A stretch of DNA of 64,000 nt from the NCBI GenBank assembly GCA_963777855.1, contig CAVZRW010000001.1:102075-166074 (forward strand), read 5' to 3'. A program made the translations under genes and the position numbers. Positions 41,001 to 49,043 of this stretch are shown piece after piece (position 1 is the first letter of the stretch; each line of letters starts with the position of its first letter). The stretch is from Prado023 sp963777855. GTDB lineage: Bacteria; Actinomycetota; Actinomycetes; S36-B12; CAIYMF01. Under the pieces are notes generated by a model. That model was not told where the DNA came from, searched no databases, and worked only from the letters and a program-made list of their open reading frames with translations.

Positions 41001-43085
41001 GAGGCGGTGCGGACGCAGGCGTCGCCGCAGACCGTCGGCGCGTTGCTGTCGGTGCTCGACGCCAACCCGGCCATCGTTGACCGGATCGACACCCCGAACC
41101 GGCTCCTGGGGGCGGCTTCGGCGCCTGGATCGTCGACTGCCGTGGCGGTGGCCAACATCGAGGACGTGCACCTGTTCGACATGACCACGGGCGAGGACCG
41201 GGTGGTGTTCAGGCAGCCCGACGCCAACCTGCTGGAGGTCCGGATGAGCCCCGACGGGCGCTTCACGGCCTTCGCGGACGCGTCGTGGGCGGGGCGAAGG
41301 CCCGCGAGGCTCACCGTTCTGGATACGTCGTCCGGGGAGGTTGTGTGGACGCGCGACATGGAGGATGACCCCGGTGGCGTGGTGATGATGGGTGGTTGGG
41401 ACTTCACGGGCACACCCGGGGAGCTCGCGGTGGCGACGGTCGACGGCCTGGACCTCGTCCGGGTCGACGGTTCAGCAGCGGAGCGCCGGGTCGCCTGGGA
41501 GCCGGTCGATCCGCAGTGGATGCGGCTGGCGCGGGTGAGTGCCGGGCGGGTCGTGCGGTTCGCGACTGACACGCTCCCGGCCCAGATCATCGACCTGTCC
41601 TCGGGGGCCACCCGGGAGTTGCCGGGCGTGGGCGGCTTCGGCTTCGTGAGCCCGGATGGTCTGCGGCTTGCCACGCAGTCGGCCGGTCCCTCTCCTCATC
41701 TGGCCGGCCCGGTCCTGATCTTCGACATCACCGATCCCGCGGCGAAGCCCGTCGAGGTGCCCGTCGAAGGTGAACTCGGAGGAGCCGCCTTCACCACAGA
41801 CGGCGGCACCGTCGTCCTGGGTTCGATGACGGGCTCGGTCGTCGTCGCCGATCCGGTGACCGGGGAGGTGCGAGAGACGTTCAGCGGTGGCCACAACGGC
41901 GCGATCCTGGGCGTGGTCGTCACCCCGGACGGCCGTACGGCATGGACCGCCGGGCGCGACGGTGACCTGATCGCCTGGGACCTCTCGGGGCAGCGGCGCC
42001 TGGCTGTCGGGCGCGACCTGCCGCTGGCTGTGACCTCGGGGCAGGTTTCCGCCGACGGGCGGCGCGCCGCGGTGTGGGCGGAGAACCCACCCGGTGTACC
42101 CGCCCAGGCCGGAGTGATGGACCTCGCCTCCGGGGATCTGATCACCGGTCCCTTCCCCCGCAGCGGGGAGCCAGGGGAGCTGCCCAGCACCCCCGCCGCA
42201 GGCATCACCCCCGACGGGGCCAACCTCTTGGTCGGTGCGGTCGCCGGACCCGAGGACCCCGCCGCCCGCCTCCAGGTCGTCGACGTGGCGTCCGGCGAAG
42301 TCCGTCACGATACCGCGCTGCCGTGGTGGCCCAATGGGATCGCCGCCTCGGCCGACGGGACCGCGGCGATCGTGGCGGGGGTCGACGGCGTGGTCCGGAT
42401 CGACCTGAGCACAGGGCAGGTCACGGCGACCCGCGACCTGCCCGAGGTCAACTGGTACACCGATGGCCAGTCCACCGTGGAGCCCTCCCCGGACGGCCAG
42501 CACGTGGCCGTTGCCCGGGAATCCCAGGTCGTCATCCTGGACGTGGTCGACCTTCACGAGGTCGCCGCCTGGCCGGCCGGCGACTACGAGCATGTGTTGG
42601 CGATGAAGTGGCTCGATGGCGGCAGGGCACTTGCCTACGGCGGACGCCTGGGCAAGCTGGCCACCCGATCCTTCCCCGACGGCACGCTCATCGGGGAGCC
42701 TCGGCTGGCCTTCCCAGGCTTCCTGCTTGACATCACCGCCAGCCCGGACGGCGCCCTGTTGGCCCTCATGGGATCCGACGGCGAGGTGCTGCTCTGGGAC
42801 ACCGCCGCGCAGCAGCCGATCGGCCAGCCGCTCGTCCCGGCCCGGGATTCAAGCGGGCGGGGCTGGGTCCGCTTCACCCCCGACGGCGCCGCACTCGAGG
42901 TGCTCTACGACTCCAGACGGGCCTACCGCTACCAGATCGACACCGATGCGCTGCTGACCCGGGCATGCGTGCTCGCCGCGCGCGAGCCAACACCGGCCGA
43001 GTGGGCCTCGATGCACGGCGACACCCCGCAGCAGCCCACCTGCGGCGCCCGCGGTGAGGCCGACCTGCTCGCCCAGGCCAGCTGA
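38052..43085 (+). CDS. SARP-nSTAND1-WD40 transcriptional regulator
   Basis: About 1,677 residues in one frame. N-terminal OmpR-like winged helix (VLGPLRIQV to YRLVIDPGD, residues about 10-105) and BTAD domain (DVDAHRFVRLVELG to LGVDPGEELR, about 106-260) define a SARP activator. Next come a degenerate P-loop-like region (GDAGSGRWRL), then an nSTAND1 NTPase (CPWRGLASYDE, Walker A GGSGAGKSS about 525-533, Walker B LLVIDQFEE), a coiled linker, one TM-like helix (LGITLAMALVAGGLAIL, about 930) and a WD40-type propeller of about 650 residues. Start uncertain: 38052 chosen, 38082 and 37995 possible. It is probably an ATP-driven signalling activator tied to the membrane. Confidence 0.9.
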   Translation: MGSAWSYSPPMDAGVLGPLRIQVASGEVPITGAKERTVLAHLVARVGQVVPAEEMVDALWPDDPPRTAHRTLQSYVARVRSALDQGGAGAGLIVTEGRGYRLVIDPGDVDAHRFVRLVELGRSAAADGQPGAAAETLSAALALWRGPAYAGFESTVFGRAEGRRLGQLRLAVVEDWLEARVSDGGAAEAVPELEAHVTENPLRERGWALLARAYAAADNQAAALDALDRARRVLADELGVDPGEELRTLQARVLAHDRSLRPRSALPAALVPPATALVGRAEELAALQEQWRLAAAGTGRRVLLLGDAGSGRWRLAGEIALTAHGQGAAVLLGAATGPGQGPVLRVVDARDGAAGEVGTPVDQELQLVVAGVPPMGMPADAEVRTCPLTVDQVREVLVGYLPDGVGAEDVQAAAWEIHERSGGNVGRTRDLAVRWARQAVAQRVAERTARSSGTAVAHEAERSALADDVLRWSALRPALDVDHQICPWRGLASYDEGDAPWFAGRERLAAELVARIGAERALLLVGGSGAGKSSLLRAGLLAALAAGALPGSASWVRIVLRPGEHPMRELTEAALVGAGSTGPDRVADLLARSLDGRGGAERILLVIDQFEECWTVCADPGEREAFLATVADLAQNPHVPVTLVIAVRADHAGSIASHSGIADALAGRSVFVGPMGEGELRRAIEGPAARAGLTLDTGLADALVADTLAEPGGLPLLSTALADLWAQRVGARLTLGAYVGSGGVGAAIARMAERAYAELDGPHQRAARVLLRRLAGPGQGDGVVRRRVSLTELEALPDPLVRACVEPLARDRLLMVSDGHVEVAHEALFRSWPRLRDWLAEDASARDGQRRLTVAAAEWDREGREPGGLWGGARLASAVELVATRPEEFTGLEVTFVEAGTAKLDAERADAEQRARVAQKQNTRLRRVLAGLGITLAMALVAGGLAILSRNEADAQRTHATAQRLAATAISEDYLADRMLTAVEAVRTQASPQTVGALLSVLDANPAIVDRIDTPNRLLGAASAPGSSTAVAVANIEDVHLFDMTTGEDRVVFRQPDANLLEVRMSPDGRFTAFADASWAGRRPARLTVLDTSSGEVVWTRDMEDDPGGVVMMGGWDFTGTPGELAVATVDGLDLVRVDGSAAERRVAWEPVDPQWMRLARVSAGRVVRFATDTLPAQIIDLSSGATRELPGVGGFGFVSPDGLRLATQSAGPSPHLAGPVLIFDITDPAAKPVEVPVEGELGGAAFTTDGGTVVLGSMTGSVVVADPVTGEVRETFSGGHNGAILGVVVTPDGRTAWTAGRDGDLIAWDLSGQRRLAVGRDLPLAVTSGQVSADGRRAAVWAENPPGVPAQAGVMDLASGDLITGPFPRSGEPGELPSTPAAGITPDGANLLVGAVAGPEDPAARLQVVDVASGEVRHDTALPWWPNGIAASADGTAAIVAGVDGVVRIDLSTGQVTATRDLPEVNWYTDGQSTVEPSPDGQHVAVARESQVVILDVVDLHEVAAWPAGDYEHVLAMKWLDGGRALAYGGRLGKLATRSFPDGTLIGEPRLAFPGFLLDITASPDGALLALMGSDGEVLLWDTAAQQPIGQPLVPARDSSGRGWVRFTPDGAALEVLYDSRRAYRYQIDTDALLTRACVLAAREPTPAEWASMHGDTPQQPTCGARGEADLLAQAS

Positions 43086-43112
43086 CCCCCGGCGCTGCCG
43101 TCCGCCCCCGGG

Positions 43113-43275
43113 CTACCCCTCGGCGAGGTCCATGGAGTCCCACACGCCGACCAGCGCGTCAGAGTCCCGATCCGTCTCCGCCAACCCCTCAGGCCCACGG
43201 AACGTCGATGCCTGGACCACGACCCAGCGCCGGCTCGAGGCCCGCTCGTTCCCGCAGGGTGACATCGTGATCGAG
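43113..43275 (-). pseudogene. Duplicated tail of the lipoprotein gene
   Basis: Codons RRWVVVQASTFRGPEGL to a stop at 43113 closely match the C-terminus of the lipoprotein encoded at 43443-44102 (QRWVVVQASTFRGAEGL). The rest of that gene is missing here. Confidence 0.75.
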
Positions 43276-43283
43276 TCGAGGCA

Positions 43284-43418
43284 GGCATTCCCCGGGTCGT
43301 CCTGGATATGGCGGTCAACCCTGATGGCAGCCTCCTGGCGCTGCTGGGTGGTGATGGCGACCTGCAGCGGCCCACCTGTCAGGAGCAGGGCGGGGACCTG
43401 CTCGCCCGGGGGAGTTGA
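43284..43418 (+). pseudogene. Duplicated tail of the SARP-WD40 gene
   Basis: Reads VVLDMAVNPDGSLLALLGGDGD, then LQRPTCQEQGGDLLARGS and a stop at 43418. The full gene has LLDITASPDGALLALMGSDGE and ends QQPTCGARGEADLLAQAS. About 75 codons between the two blocks are deleted in the remnant. Confidence 0.75.
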
Positions 43419-43442
43419 GCGGCTCAACGGGCGAGCTGGCGG

Positions 43443-44102
43443 CTATGCCTCGGGCAGGTCGATCGAGGCCAGGATCTGCGACAGCGTGTCGTCCGGTCCG
43501 TAGGGCGCGGACAGGCCCTCGGCGCCCCGGAAGGTGGACGCCTGGACGACCACCCAACGCTGGCCGATCGGGACCAGGATGAATCGCTCGTGGATGTCCG
43601 CGAAGGACTCGTGGGCGACATCGCCGGTCTGGAAGAGGTGTCCCCCCTCGGGGCCCCAAGCCACGTCGAACTGGGTGCTCGGCCGCCCGTCGACCTCGAC
43701 GGCCCGCTCATCCAGGACCTCGAACGAGGGATGCGTCCGCACCCAGGCGATGGGGTCCGAAGGCAGTGGCTGCACGGCACCGCTGGCCGGATCGACGGTG
43801 CTGGCGGCCTCGTAGATCAGGACATCGGCCCACCGCTCACCCTCGGGATCCGAGGCCACGTCCGGGGCGATCACGTGCCTGAACGTCGGGGTGCTGGCAT
43901 CCCTCCACCCCTGGGGCATCGTGACCGTCAGCCCATCCGGGATCAGGTCCGTGCGTGCAGCGGGGACGGGCGCCGACGTGGCCGAGGTGCTCGGCGCGGG
44001 TGCGGAAACCATGCTGGCCGATTCCGGGGACGGGTCGGCTGAGCATGCGGTCAGGGCCAGGCCCGCCAGGGCGGGGGCCGCCAGCAGCCGAAGGGTGATC
44101 AT
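43443..44102 (-). CDS. Lipoprotein, right arm of the SARP locus
   Basis: A 219-residue lipoprotein: signal peptide and lipobox (LALTAC, Cys about 20), a Ser/Ala/Pro linker, then a compact domain with LTVTMPQGW, VLIYEAAST and WVVVQASTFRG. The layout recalls LpqN/Mog1-like fold lipoproteins of actinobacteria, not confirmed. RBS GGGAGGAACC. An 11-bp repeat array lies 62 bp upstream, and a duplicate of its tail lies at 43113. Confidence 0.75.
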   Translation of the reverse strand: MITLRLLAAPALAGLALTACSADPSPESASMVSAPAPSTSATSAPVPAARTDLIPDGLTVTMPQGWRDASTPTFRHVIAPDVASDPEGERWADVLIYEAASTVDPASGAVQPLPSDPIAWVRTHPSFEVLDERAVEVDGRPSTQFDVAWGPEGGHLFQTGDVAHESFADIHERFILVPIGQRWVVVQASTFRGAEGLSAPYGPDDTLSQILASIDLPEA

Positions 44103-44163
44103 CACGGTTCCTCCCTGCTCCACCGACCGTCGGCGGGAGCAGGGCGACAGTCGCGCGTTCAGG

Positions 44164-44191
44164 TTGCGGTGGTGTTGCGAATCGGTTGGGC
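44164..44191 (-). promoter_or_regulatory. SARP-type direct-repeat array (11-bp period)
   Basis: TTGCGG at 44164, TTGCGA at 44175 and TTGGGC at 44186, exactly 11 bp apart; on the minus strand these are GCCCAA, TCGCAA and CCGCAA oriented toward the lipoprotein gene. Confidence 0.65.
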
Positions 44192-44253
44192 GCACCCCTT
44201 CAGGGGCCGGGCAGGCAGCCGGTCGAGATGCGCGGTCCGCTTTACGGCGTGCA

Positions 44254-44281
44254 CCGCAGGCGGATCGCAACGTTCCCGCAA
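44254..44281 (+). promoter_or_regulatory. SARP-type direct-repeat array (11-bp period)
   Basis: CCGCAG at 44254, TCGCAA at 44265 and CCGCAA at 44276, exactly 11 bp apart, ending 70 bp before the exported protein gene at 44351: the same spacing as for the 37124 gene. Confidence 0.68.
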
Positions 44282-44350
44282 CGGCCCTGGCAGACGCTGC
44301 GACCTGGCCGGGCAGTGGGTCGGGCCACGCATACCGACAGGAGCAATCGG

Positions 44351-45703
44351 ATGGATGTTTGCATGGTGGCTCGAGTCGTGGCGGCGGCCCTCGTGGCCGT
44401 CGGAACCGTGACTGTTGCGCCCTCGGCCACCGGGGTGTCGCCAGCTGGATCGTCCGGCGGCGAGTGCGAGGTCGTGCAGCTCAAGGCATCCCCCGGGTCG
44501 CCCTGGGGCACGGTCGTGGACATCGAGCTCGTCGAGGTCGACGGTGCCTCCCAACCGGTGTACTACGGATCGTTGGAGATCCCGGACGAGGTGGGAGTCC
44601 CGCACCAGCGCGCGGCGCTGTGGTTGGGCCTGGAGGCTGAGCCGATGGTCCTCGACACCGGTTACGACGTCGACATCGCCCTCGAGCTGACCAGCACGGG
44701 ACTGGCGAACGGACAGAGCGAGGACTGGGCCAACGGTCGCGAGGTCGCCTGGGTCTACGACCTGCAGACTGGGCAGCTGACCTTCGTCGACACGGGGAAG
44801 GGCTGGGCGGAGGGCGACCACCCGTGGGTCCGGCGCATCAACAGCGGCGGCGCCCTGGCGGGCGTGATCGGTCGCGGAGTGGGCAAGGGATGGCGGCCCC
44901 AGGCTGCGGGCTGGGAGCACTTCACGGGGTCCCTGCGTCGTCTCCAGGAGTCCGGGGAGGCCTCCGAGGCGGTGGCGATCAACGACATCGGTGATCGCGC
45001 CGGGATGAGGGCGCGGACCAGGATCCTCAACGGCGACTGGCTTGTCTTCGACCCGGTCATGTGGGATGCCCACGGGGGTGTGCGGCCCGTGGCCAAGATC
45101 GGCCTTGACGGCTACATCCGTGGGCTCACCGAGGACCGCCAGATGGCCGGGTTCTCCTTCATGGGGCCGGATCCCTCCATCGGATTCCGGCAGGCGACCT
45201 ACTGGGCCTCGCCGGACGAGGTCGTCGGGCTCGGTGTCCTGGATGGCGGCGGCTGGTCCGACGCATTCGGCATCGACGACAGCGGGTGGGTCGTCGGCGG
45301 CATGGACCGGTTCGTCGACCAGGACGATCCGCTCGGTGAGGGCTGGGGCGTGATGAACCACAACTTCCTCTGGATGCCCCAGACCATGCAGCCTGGGCAG
45401 GTTCGGGTCCTGCCCAGCCTGTACGCGGTCGCCGCGGAGGTCGACGACTGGCACCAGTGGGCGGCCATCCACGTGGCGCACGGTGTCAACGCCGGGCTCG
45501 ACCAGGTAGGGGCTGGCACGCACGTCGGGTTCGCCGACGATGGGCGGTTGCTCGGGGCGCCGACGGTCTACCTCAACGCCTCGTCGTGCGGCGAAGTGGT
45601 GGACACCACGCAGGATCCCTGGCACCTGACCGACCGTTCGGCCGCACAGGAGGCCGCCGGCGTGATCGGCAACCCGAACCGGCTGCTACGCCCGAAGCGC
45701 TAG
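44351..45703 (+). CDS. Large exported protein with HAF-like repeats, right arm of the SARP locus
   Basis: A 450-residue protein with an N-terminal signal peptide (VVAAALVAVGTVTVAPSATG). The mature part shows repeats of the type AINDIGDRAG, AFGIDDSGWVVG and HVGFADDGRLLG, like the HAF/extracellular beta-propeller repeats. Cysteines occur near the start (GECEV) and end (SSCGEV). ATG 44351, or an in-frame ATG 12 bases on. A strong hairpin follows. Function unknown; probably the main cell-surface product of this locus. Confidence 0.72.
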   Translation: MDVCMVARVVAAALVAVGTVTVAPSATGVSPAGSSGGECEVVQLKASPGSPWGTVVDIELVEVDGASQPVYYGSLEIPDEVGVPHQRAALWLGLEAEPMVLDTGYDVDIALELTSTGLANGQSEDWANGREVAWVYDLQTGQLTFVDTGKGWAEGDHPWVRRINSGGALAGVIGRGVGKGWRPQAAGWEHFTGSLRRLQESGEASEAVAINDIGDRAGMRARTRILNGDWLVFDPVMWDAHGGVRPVAKIGLDGYIRGLTEDRQMAGFSFMGPDPSIGFRQATYWASPDEVVGLGVLDGGGWSDAFGIDDSGWVVGGMDRFVDQDDPLGEGWGVMNHNFLWMPQTMQPGQVRVLPSLYAVAAEVDDWHQWAAIHVAHGVNAGLDQVGAGTHVGFADDGRLLGAPTVYLNASSCGEVVDTTQDPWHLTDRSAAQEAAGVIGNPNRLLRPKR

Positions 45704-45745
45704 TCCGGACCGACCATCCAGCGCTCGGGACGCGCTGATCCCGGT

Positions 45746-45780
45746 GGGGTGCCTGGCGCGCCGGGGACGCCAGGCACCCC
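45746..45780 (+). terminator. Hairpin after the HAF-like gene
   Basis: A perfect 13-bp inverted repeat (GGGGTGCCTGGCG / CGCCAGGCACCCC) with a 9-base loop, 43 bp after the stop codon. No clear U-tract. Confidence 0.75.
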
Positions 45781-45881
45781 GTTGTGGGCGTGACGCCGGG
45801 TGGCAGTCCGGCCAGTGCGCGAGTCCTGGTCCACCCTGCGCGCCGATAGCTGCGCCGAACGCCCTTACCAGCGCGGTCCAG

Positions 45882-46124
45882 TTGGGCCTCGAGCTTGGGG
45901 TGCTCGGCGGCCCGGAGTGGATACCCGCCCTGGTCGTCGCACTACTGGCCGTCCAGGCAGGGCATGTGCTCGCACCGAGACCGACGATGACCGCATTGGC
46001 GGTATTGGGGGTCTTGGGAACCTTCGTGACCATGGCCCACGGATCTGGGCCAGTTGTCGCCACGTCGGTGCTATTCGTGGTCGCGATGATCAGTTGGCTG
46101 GCAGGGCTCCTGCGGGGCAGGTAA
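45882..46124 (+). CDS. Small membrane protein, hypothetical
   Basis: About 80 residues with three hydrophobic helices (WIPALVVALLAVQAG, MTALAVLGVLGTFVTMA, SVLFVVAMISWLAGLL). The open frame reaches 45744, but that start lies within the terminator hairpin, so a TTG at 45882 or a slipped upstream frame is assumed. No family recognised. Confidence 0.45.
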   Translation: MGLELGVLGGPEWIPALVVALLAVQAGHVLAPRPTMTALAVLGVLGTFVTMAHGSGPVVATSVLFVVAMISWLAGLLRGR

Positions 46125-46201
46125 CGGGGGAACGGCGGGTGTGAAGATCTAATCCGTCGATCTCTCCTCGCTAGACTGCCCCCGACCGGGAACGGGGGTG
46201 G

Positions 46202-46375
46202 GATGACCATAACGCCTTCCGCGCGGGGCTGCTCTTTGGGCTCGAGCGCGGTTGGGACCTGGAACGCTTCGCTGATCTGGGGCTGCGTCTGGGAGCCATC
46301 AAGTACGCGAGCAGAGGTGGACAGAACCACCGTGTCAGCCTCCGCGAGCTTGGACTGGAGGAGGACCGCTGGTGA
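46202..46375 (+). pseudogene. PfkB-family sugar/nucleoside kinase C-terminal remnant
   Basis: About 57 codons reading NAFRAGLLFGLERGWDLERFADLG, matching the C-terminal (GAG)DAFRAG signature region of PfkB kinases such as adenosine kinase; the catalytic GAGD is degraded to DDHN. It ends by overlapping the deaminase start (GTGA), a trace of a former nucleoside-salvage operon. Confidence 0.6.
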
Positions 46376-46848
46376 TTCGTCCTGAGCCTTCACCCATGAG
46401 ACTGGCCATTCGACTGGCACTCGTGAACGCCCAGTCCGGGCTGGGCGGCCCATTTGGTGCCGTCATCACCAAAGATGGGTCGCTGCTGTCCACAGGGGTC
46501 AACCAAGTTACTCGTTCAAGCGATCCGACCGCACACGCCGAAATGGTGGCGATCCGTGGTGCCTGTGCCCTCCTGGGCACGTTCCAATTGGAGGGCTGTG
46601 TCGTCTACTGCAGCTGTGAACCATGCCCGATGTGCATGGGTGCCCTCTACTGGGCCAGACCGGCCGCGGTGTTTTTCGCCGGCTCGCGGGTCGAAGCGGC
46701 GAGCTTCGGCTTCGACGACGCCTACATCTGGGAGGAGCTGGCGGTCCCCGCACTCCAGAGGCGTCTACCGATGGCCTCGTTCCTGAGCGAGGAGGCCTCG
46801 GGCCCATTCCAGGCCTGGCAGCACCGCCTGGACCGGATCGATTACTGA
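46372..46848 (+). CDS. Nucleoside/guanine deaminase family protein
   Basis: A 158-residue zinc deaminase of the cytidine-deaminase-like fold. Zinc-site motifs HAEM (His and catalytic Glu, about residue 55) and PCPMC (two Cys, about 84-88) are intact; the length and the C-terminal tail resemble guanine deaminase GuaD. GTG 46372 overlaps the stop of the pfkB remnant. Confidence 0.88.
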   Translation: MIRPEPSPMRLAIRLALVNAQSGLGGPFGAVITKDGSLLSTGVNQVTRSSDPTAHAEMVAIRGACALLGTFQLEGCVVYCSCEPCPMCMGALYWARPAAVFFAGSRVEAASFGFDDAYIWEELAVPALQRRLPMASFLSEEASGPFQAWQHRLDRIDY

Positions 46849-46873
46849 ATCCCCCGCAGCGCCCCAATCCGTT

Positions 46874-47460
46874 TCACACCATCCTCCAGACGAGCCCGGT
46901 TCCGTCGGCCCGGGCTACGTACCGTCCAGGATCGCGCCTGAGCAGGTCACGCAGCACCTGCCTCGACATGCCGGCGCAGCCCCCGTACCCGATCGCCTCC
47001 ACTTGCCGGGCCAGGTGCTGGACCACTTCAGGTCCAGCCTCGATCTCGGTAGGGTAGCCGGGTCTGTCCGACGAGGTTGGCCGCCAGTTCGCCGTCGCGC
47101 ACGGCCTGGTTGCAGATCGTCCGCAGCAGCTGGTAGGCCTGCGCGCGGGCAGTCGGACCGGTGGTGGTGCCGAGGGCGGTGTGCCAGTCGCGGACAACTG
47201 TTCGGGTGAGCTCCCGGAGTCGCCGGTCGCCGAGGGTCGGCAGGATGGGCCGGTCGAGCACCGACAGGTACAGCGCGGCGGTGCGGGGTTTGAGGTCGGT
47301 GCGCCCGGCCAGCCACCCGGCCGCGTAGTCGCGCAGCACGACGGCGCCGGTGTCGTGGGCCTTCCACGTGCCTCGGACCAGGTCGGTGCGCTGGGTGGCC
47401 ACCAGGTGTCGGCGTCCTCCTCGGTGGGGAAGGTCATCGGGGCGAACACCCGAATTGTTG
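46874..47460 (-). pseudogene. Tyrosine integrase remnant
   Basis: Split frames give an arm-type start (FPTEEDADTW, then RTDLVRGTWKAHD) and a SAM-like core-binding domain (DYAAGWLAGRTDLKPRTAALYL to LRTICNQAVRDGELAANLV). The catalytic R-H-R-Y domain is missing; instead the frame runs into about 55 unrelated codons ending at 46874. A degraded prophage or integrative-element integrase. Confidence 0.7.
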
Positions 47461-47587
47461 GGGGCGGGCGGTCCTGCGAGACTCGAAGGTAATCGAACGG
47501 AGGATGTGTCAACTACAGATGAACGTGGTGATCACCCGCCGGCTTGGGGAGTAGTCAGATCCCTTCGAGGCGTCTATCGTGCTCTAC

Positions 47588-47938
47588 ATGGAGCACACGC
47601 GAGCAAACGGGGAGCGCAGCGACTGCTTCCTCGCTGGCTTCATGGCCTCGCAGGCACCGCCCGAGTCAACGGACGAGCGCCATTCCGGTCACGCAGCACC
47701 CGATCTTCGTCAGGCGGTCGGTCAACTTGCCCCCGAGCTGGGCGCTGGCGCCATTGCGCTGCTCGCCTTGGGGCTTGAGGCTCTCTGGTTGAGGTGCGGC
47801 GAACAGCCGCCCGCCTTCCTAACACTCGTCGTTCTTGTCGCTCTCGCCGTCCTGGTGATGCCCATCGGATCCGCCGTCCTTGCGTCGACGAGACTCCGGT
47901 ACCGGGCCTCCGTCGTCCTGATGGTCCTCAGTCGATGA
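47588..47938 (+). CDS. Small membrane protein, hypothetical
   Basis: About 116 residues: hydrophilic N-terminus, then two or three helices (LGAGAIALLALGLEALWL, FLTLVVLVALAVLVMPIGSAVLA). ATG 47588, or GTG 47579. No family recognised; it lies in the accessory region. Confidence 0.5.
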   Translation: MEHTRANGERSDCFLAGFMASQAPPESTDERHSGHAAPDLRQAVGQLAPELGAGAIALLALGLEALWLRCGEQPPAFLTLVVLVALAVLVMPIGSAVLASTRLRYRASVVLMVLSR

Positions 47939-48017
47939 AGGGCCCCCGGGTTGTGCGTGGCGTCGATCGACCGACGCATGATCCGAAGGGCCCCTCATCC
48001 AATCTCTGACACCCGCA

Positions 48018-48593
48018 TCAACTCTCGTGCAGGGACCTCCCGGTTGGGTCGTAGAGGCACCTGTCCACCGACTCCGACTCCTGCGGTGAAGAGTTGTCGA
48101 GGAGCCAGTCGAGGAGACTCGCGAATGTATGGGGACGGGGTGCCCGAGACGCTCCTTCGATCGTCTCCAAGCACCGAACGAACACGTCGGAACCCTCCAT
48201 GTTCGGGTCCTTGTACCTGCCCTCATACATCGAGATCACGATGCCCAAGTCGCCCGCCTGGCAGTCATTTGAGACATCGACTGCGTCTGGTCTATCAGAC
48301 GACCAGACGTAGACGCCGTAGCGATCCTCCGGAACGAGGGAGACGCCACGTTCGCGGGCACATTCTTCAACGGCCTTGATGGCGGATTCGTACTCAGGCC
48401 TCGACACCACAGCGTCGGCCAGAGCCACTGTTCCGAGGCTCGTGTGCACGCGGGTCGCCGCATCCTGCGCGGCCTGCTGCCACGGATCTGGCGTCTGAGG
48501 CGTGCCGCACCCAGTCAGCGCTAACCCCACGGCCGCGAGTGCTCCCACGAGGGCTGGACGTGTACGGGTGCCGAAGCGGATCACTGTGTCCAC
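48018..48593 (-). CDS. Putative lipoprotein
   Basis: A 191-residue protein with signal peptide and lipobox LALTGC (Cys about 29). The mature part has four or five cysteines (VEECARERG, NDCQAG, VRCLET, DRCLYD), probably disulfide-bonded outside the membrane. Base composition is lower in GC than the core genes. No family recognised. Confidence 0.7.
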   Translation of the reverse strand: MDTVIRFGTRTRPALVGALAAVGLALTGCGTPQTPDPWQQAAQDAATRVHTSLGTVALADAVVSRPEYESAIKAVEECARERGVSLVPEDRYGVYVWSSDRPDAVDVSNDCQAGDLGIVISMYEGRYKDPNMEGSDVFVRCLETIEGASRAPRPHTFASLLDWLLDNSSPQESESVDRCLYDPTGRSLHES

Positions 48594-48620
48594 GGGTTCG
48601 CCTTCATGAAGAAGCTGGTC

Positions 48621-49043
48621 TCAGCAGCCGTAGGTCCAACCGGCACGTGGAGCGTAGTCGCGGTAGAGGCCTCCGAGGCTTCCCGACGTTCCGTAGCGAT
48701 AGTAGTTGCCCGAGTACGTCCCGGTGCTCGAGGAGACCGTCGAGAGATTCCTCCCGGCGCTGTTCGCGTTGAACGCCGGGTTCCCGAACCAGTAGCGAAC
48801 GCCACTTCCTGACACGTAGCGGGCGATGACCGCGTACGTGTTCTGAGTCCCGTGATGTGGCTCAATCCAGGTGGTCGTCTTGGAGGTGCCCCACATCAGC
48901 TCCACATAAGTGCTTGGATCCCTGCCGAGGTCCATCTGACCGCAAGCCGCTTGGGCCGGCGACGCTGGCATGGCCACCCCTACAGCGGCGGCAACCGTGA
49001 CCCCCGCGACCAGACTCGTCAACTTCCTACGCATCATCATCAA
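48621..49043 (-). CDS. Small secreted protein
   Basis: A 140-residue protein with signal peptide (VAAAVGVAMPASPAQA, cleavage about residue 32) and a mature part rich in Ser, Tyr, Gly and Asn, with a Cys at each end (AACGQ, TYGC). RBS GGGGAG stands before ATG 49043 (four ATG codons in a row). Unknown function; probably a secreted stress- or colonisation-type product. Confidence 0.7.
   Translation of the reverse strand: MMMMRRKLTSLVAGVTVAAAVGVAMPASPAQAACGQMDLGRDPSTYVELMWGTSKTTTWIEPHHGTQNTYAVIARYVSGSGVRYWFGNPAFNANSAGRNLSTVSSSTGTYSGNYYRYGTSGSLGGLYRDYAPRAGWTYGC

Noticed and set aside
37413..41171. A 1,252-codon open frame on the minus strand
   Set aside because: It lies antisense to the SARP-nSTAND1-WD40 gene; its translation is Arg/Gly/His/Pro-rich low complexity with no domain, a GC-driven shadow.
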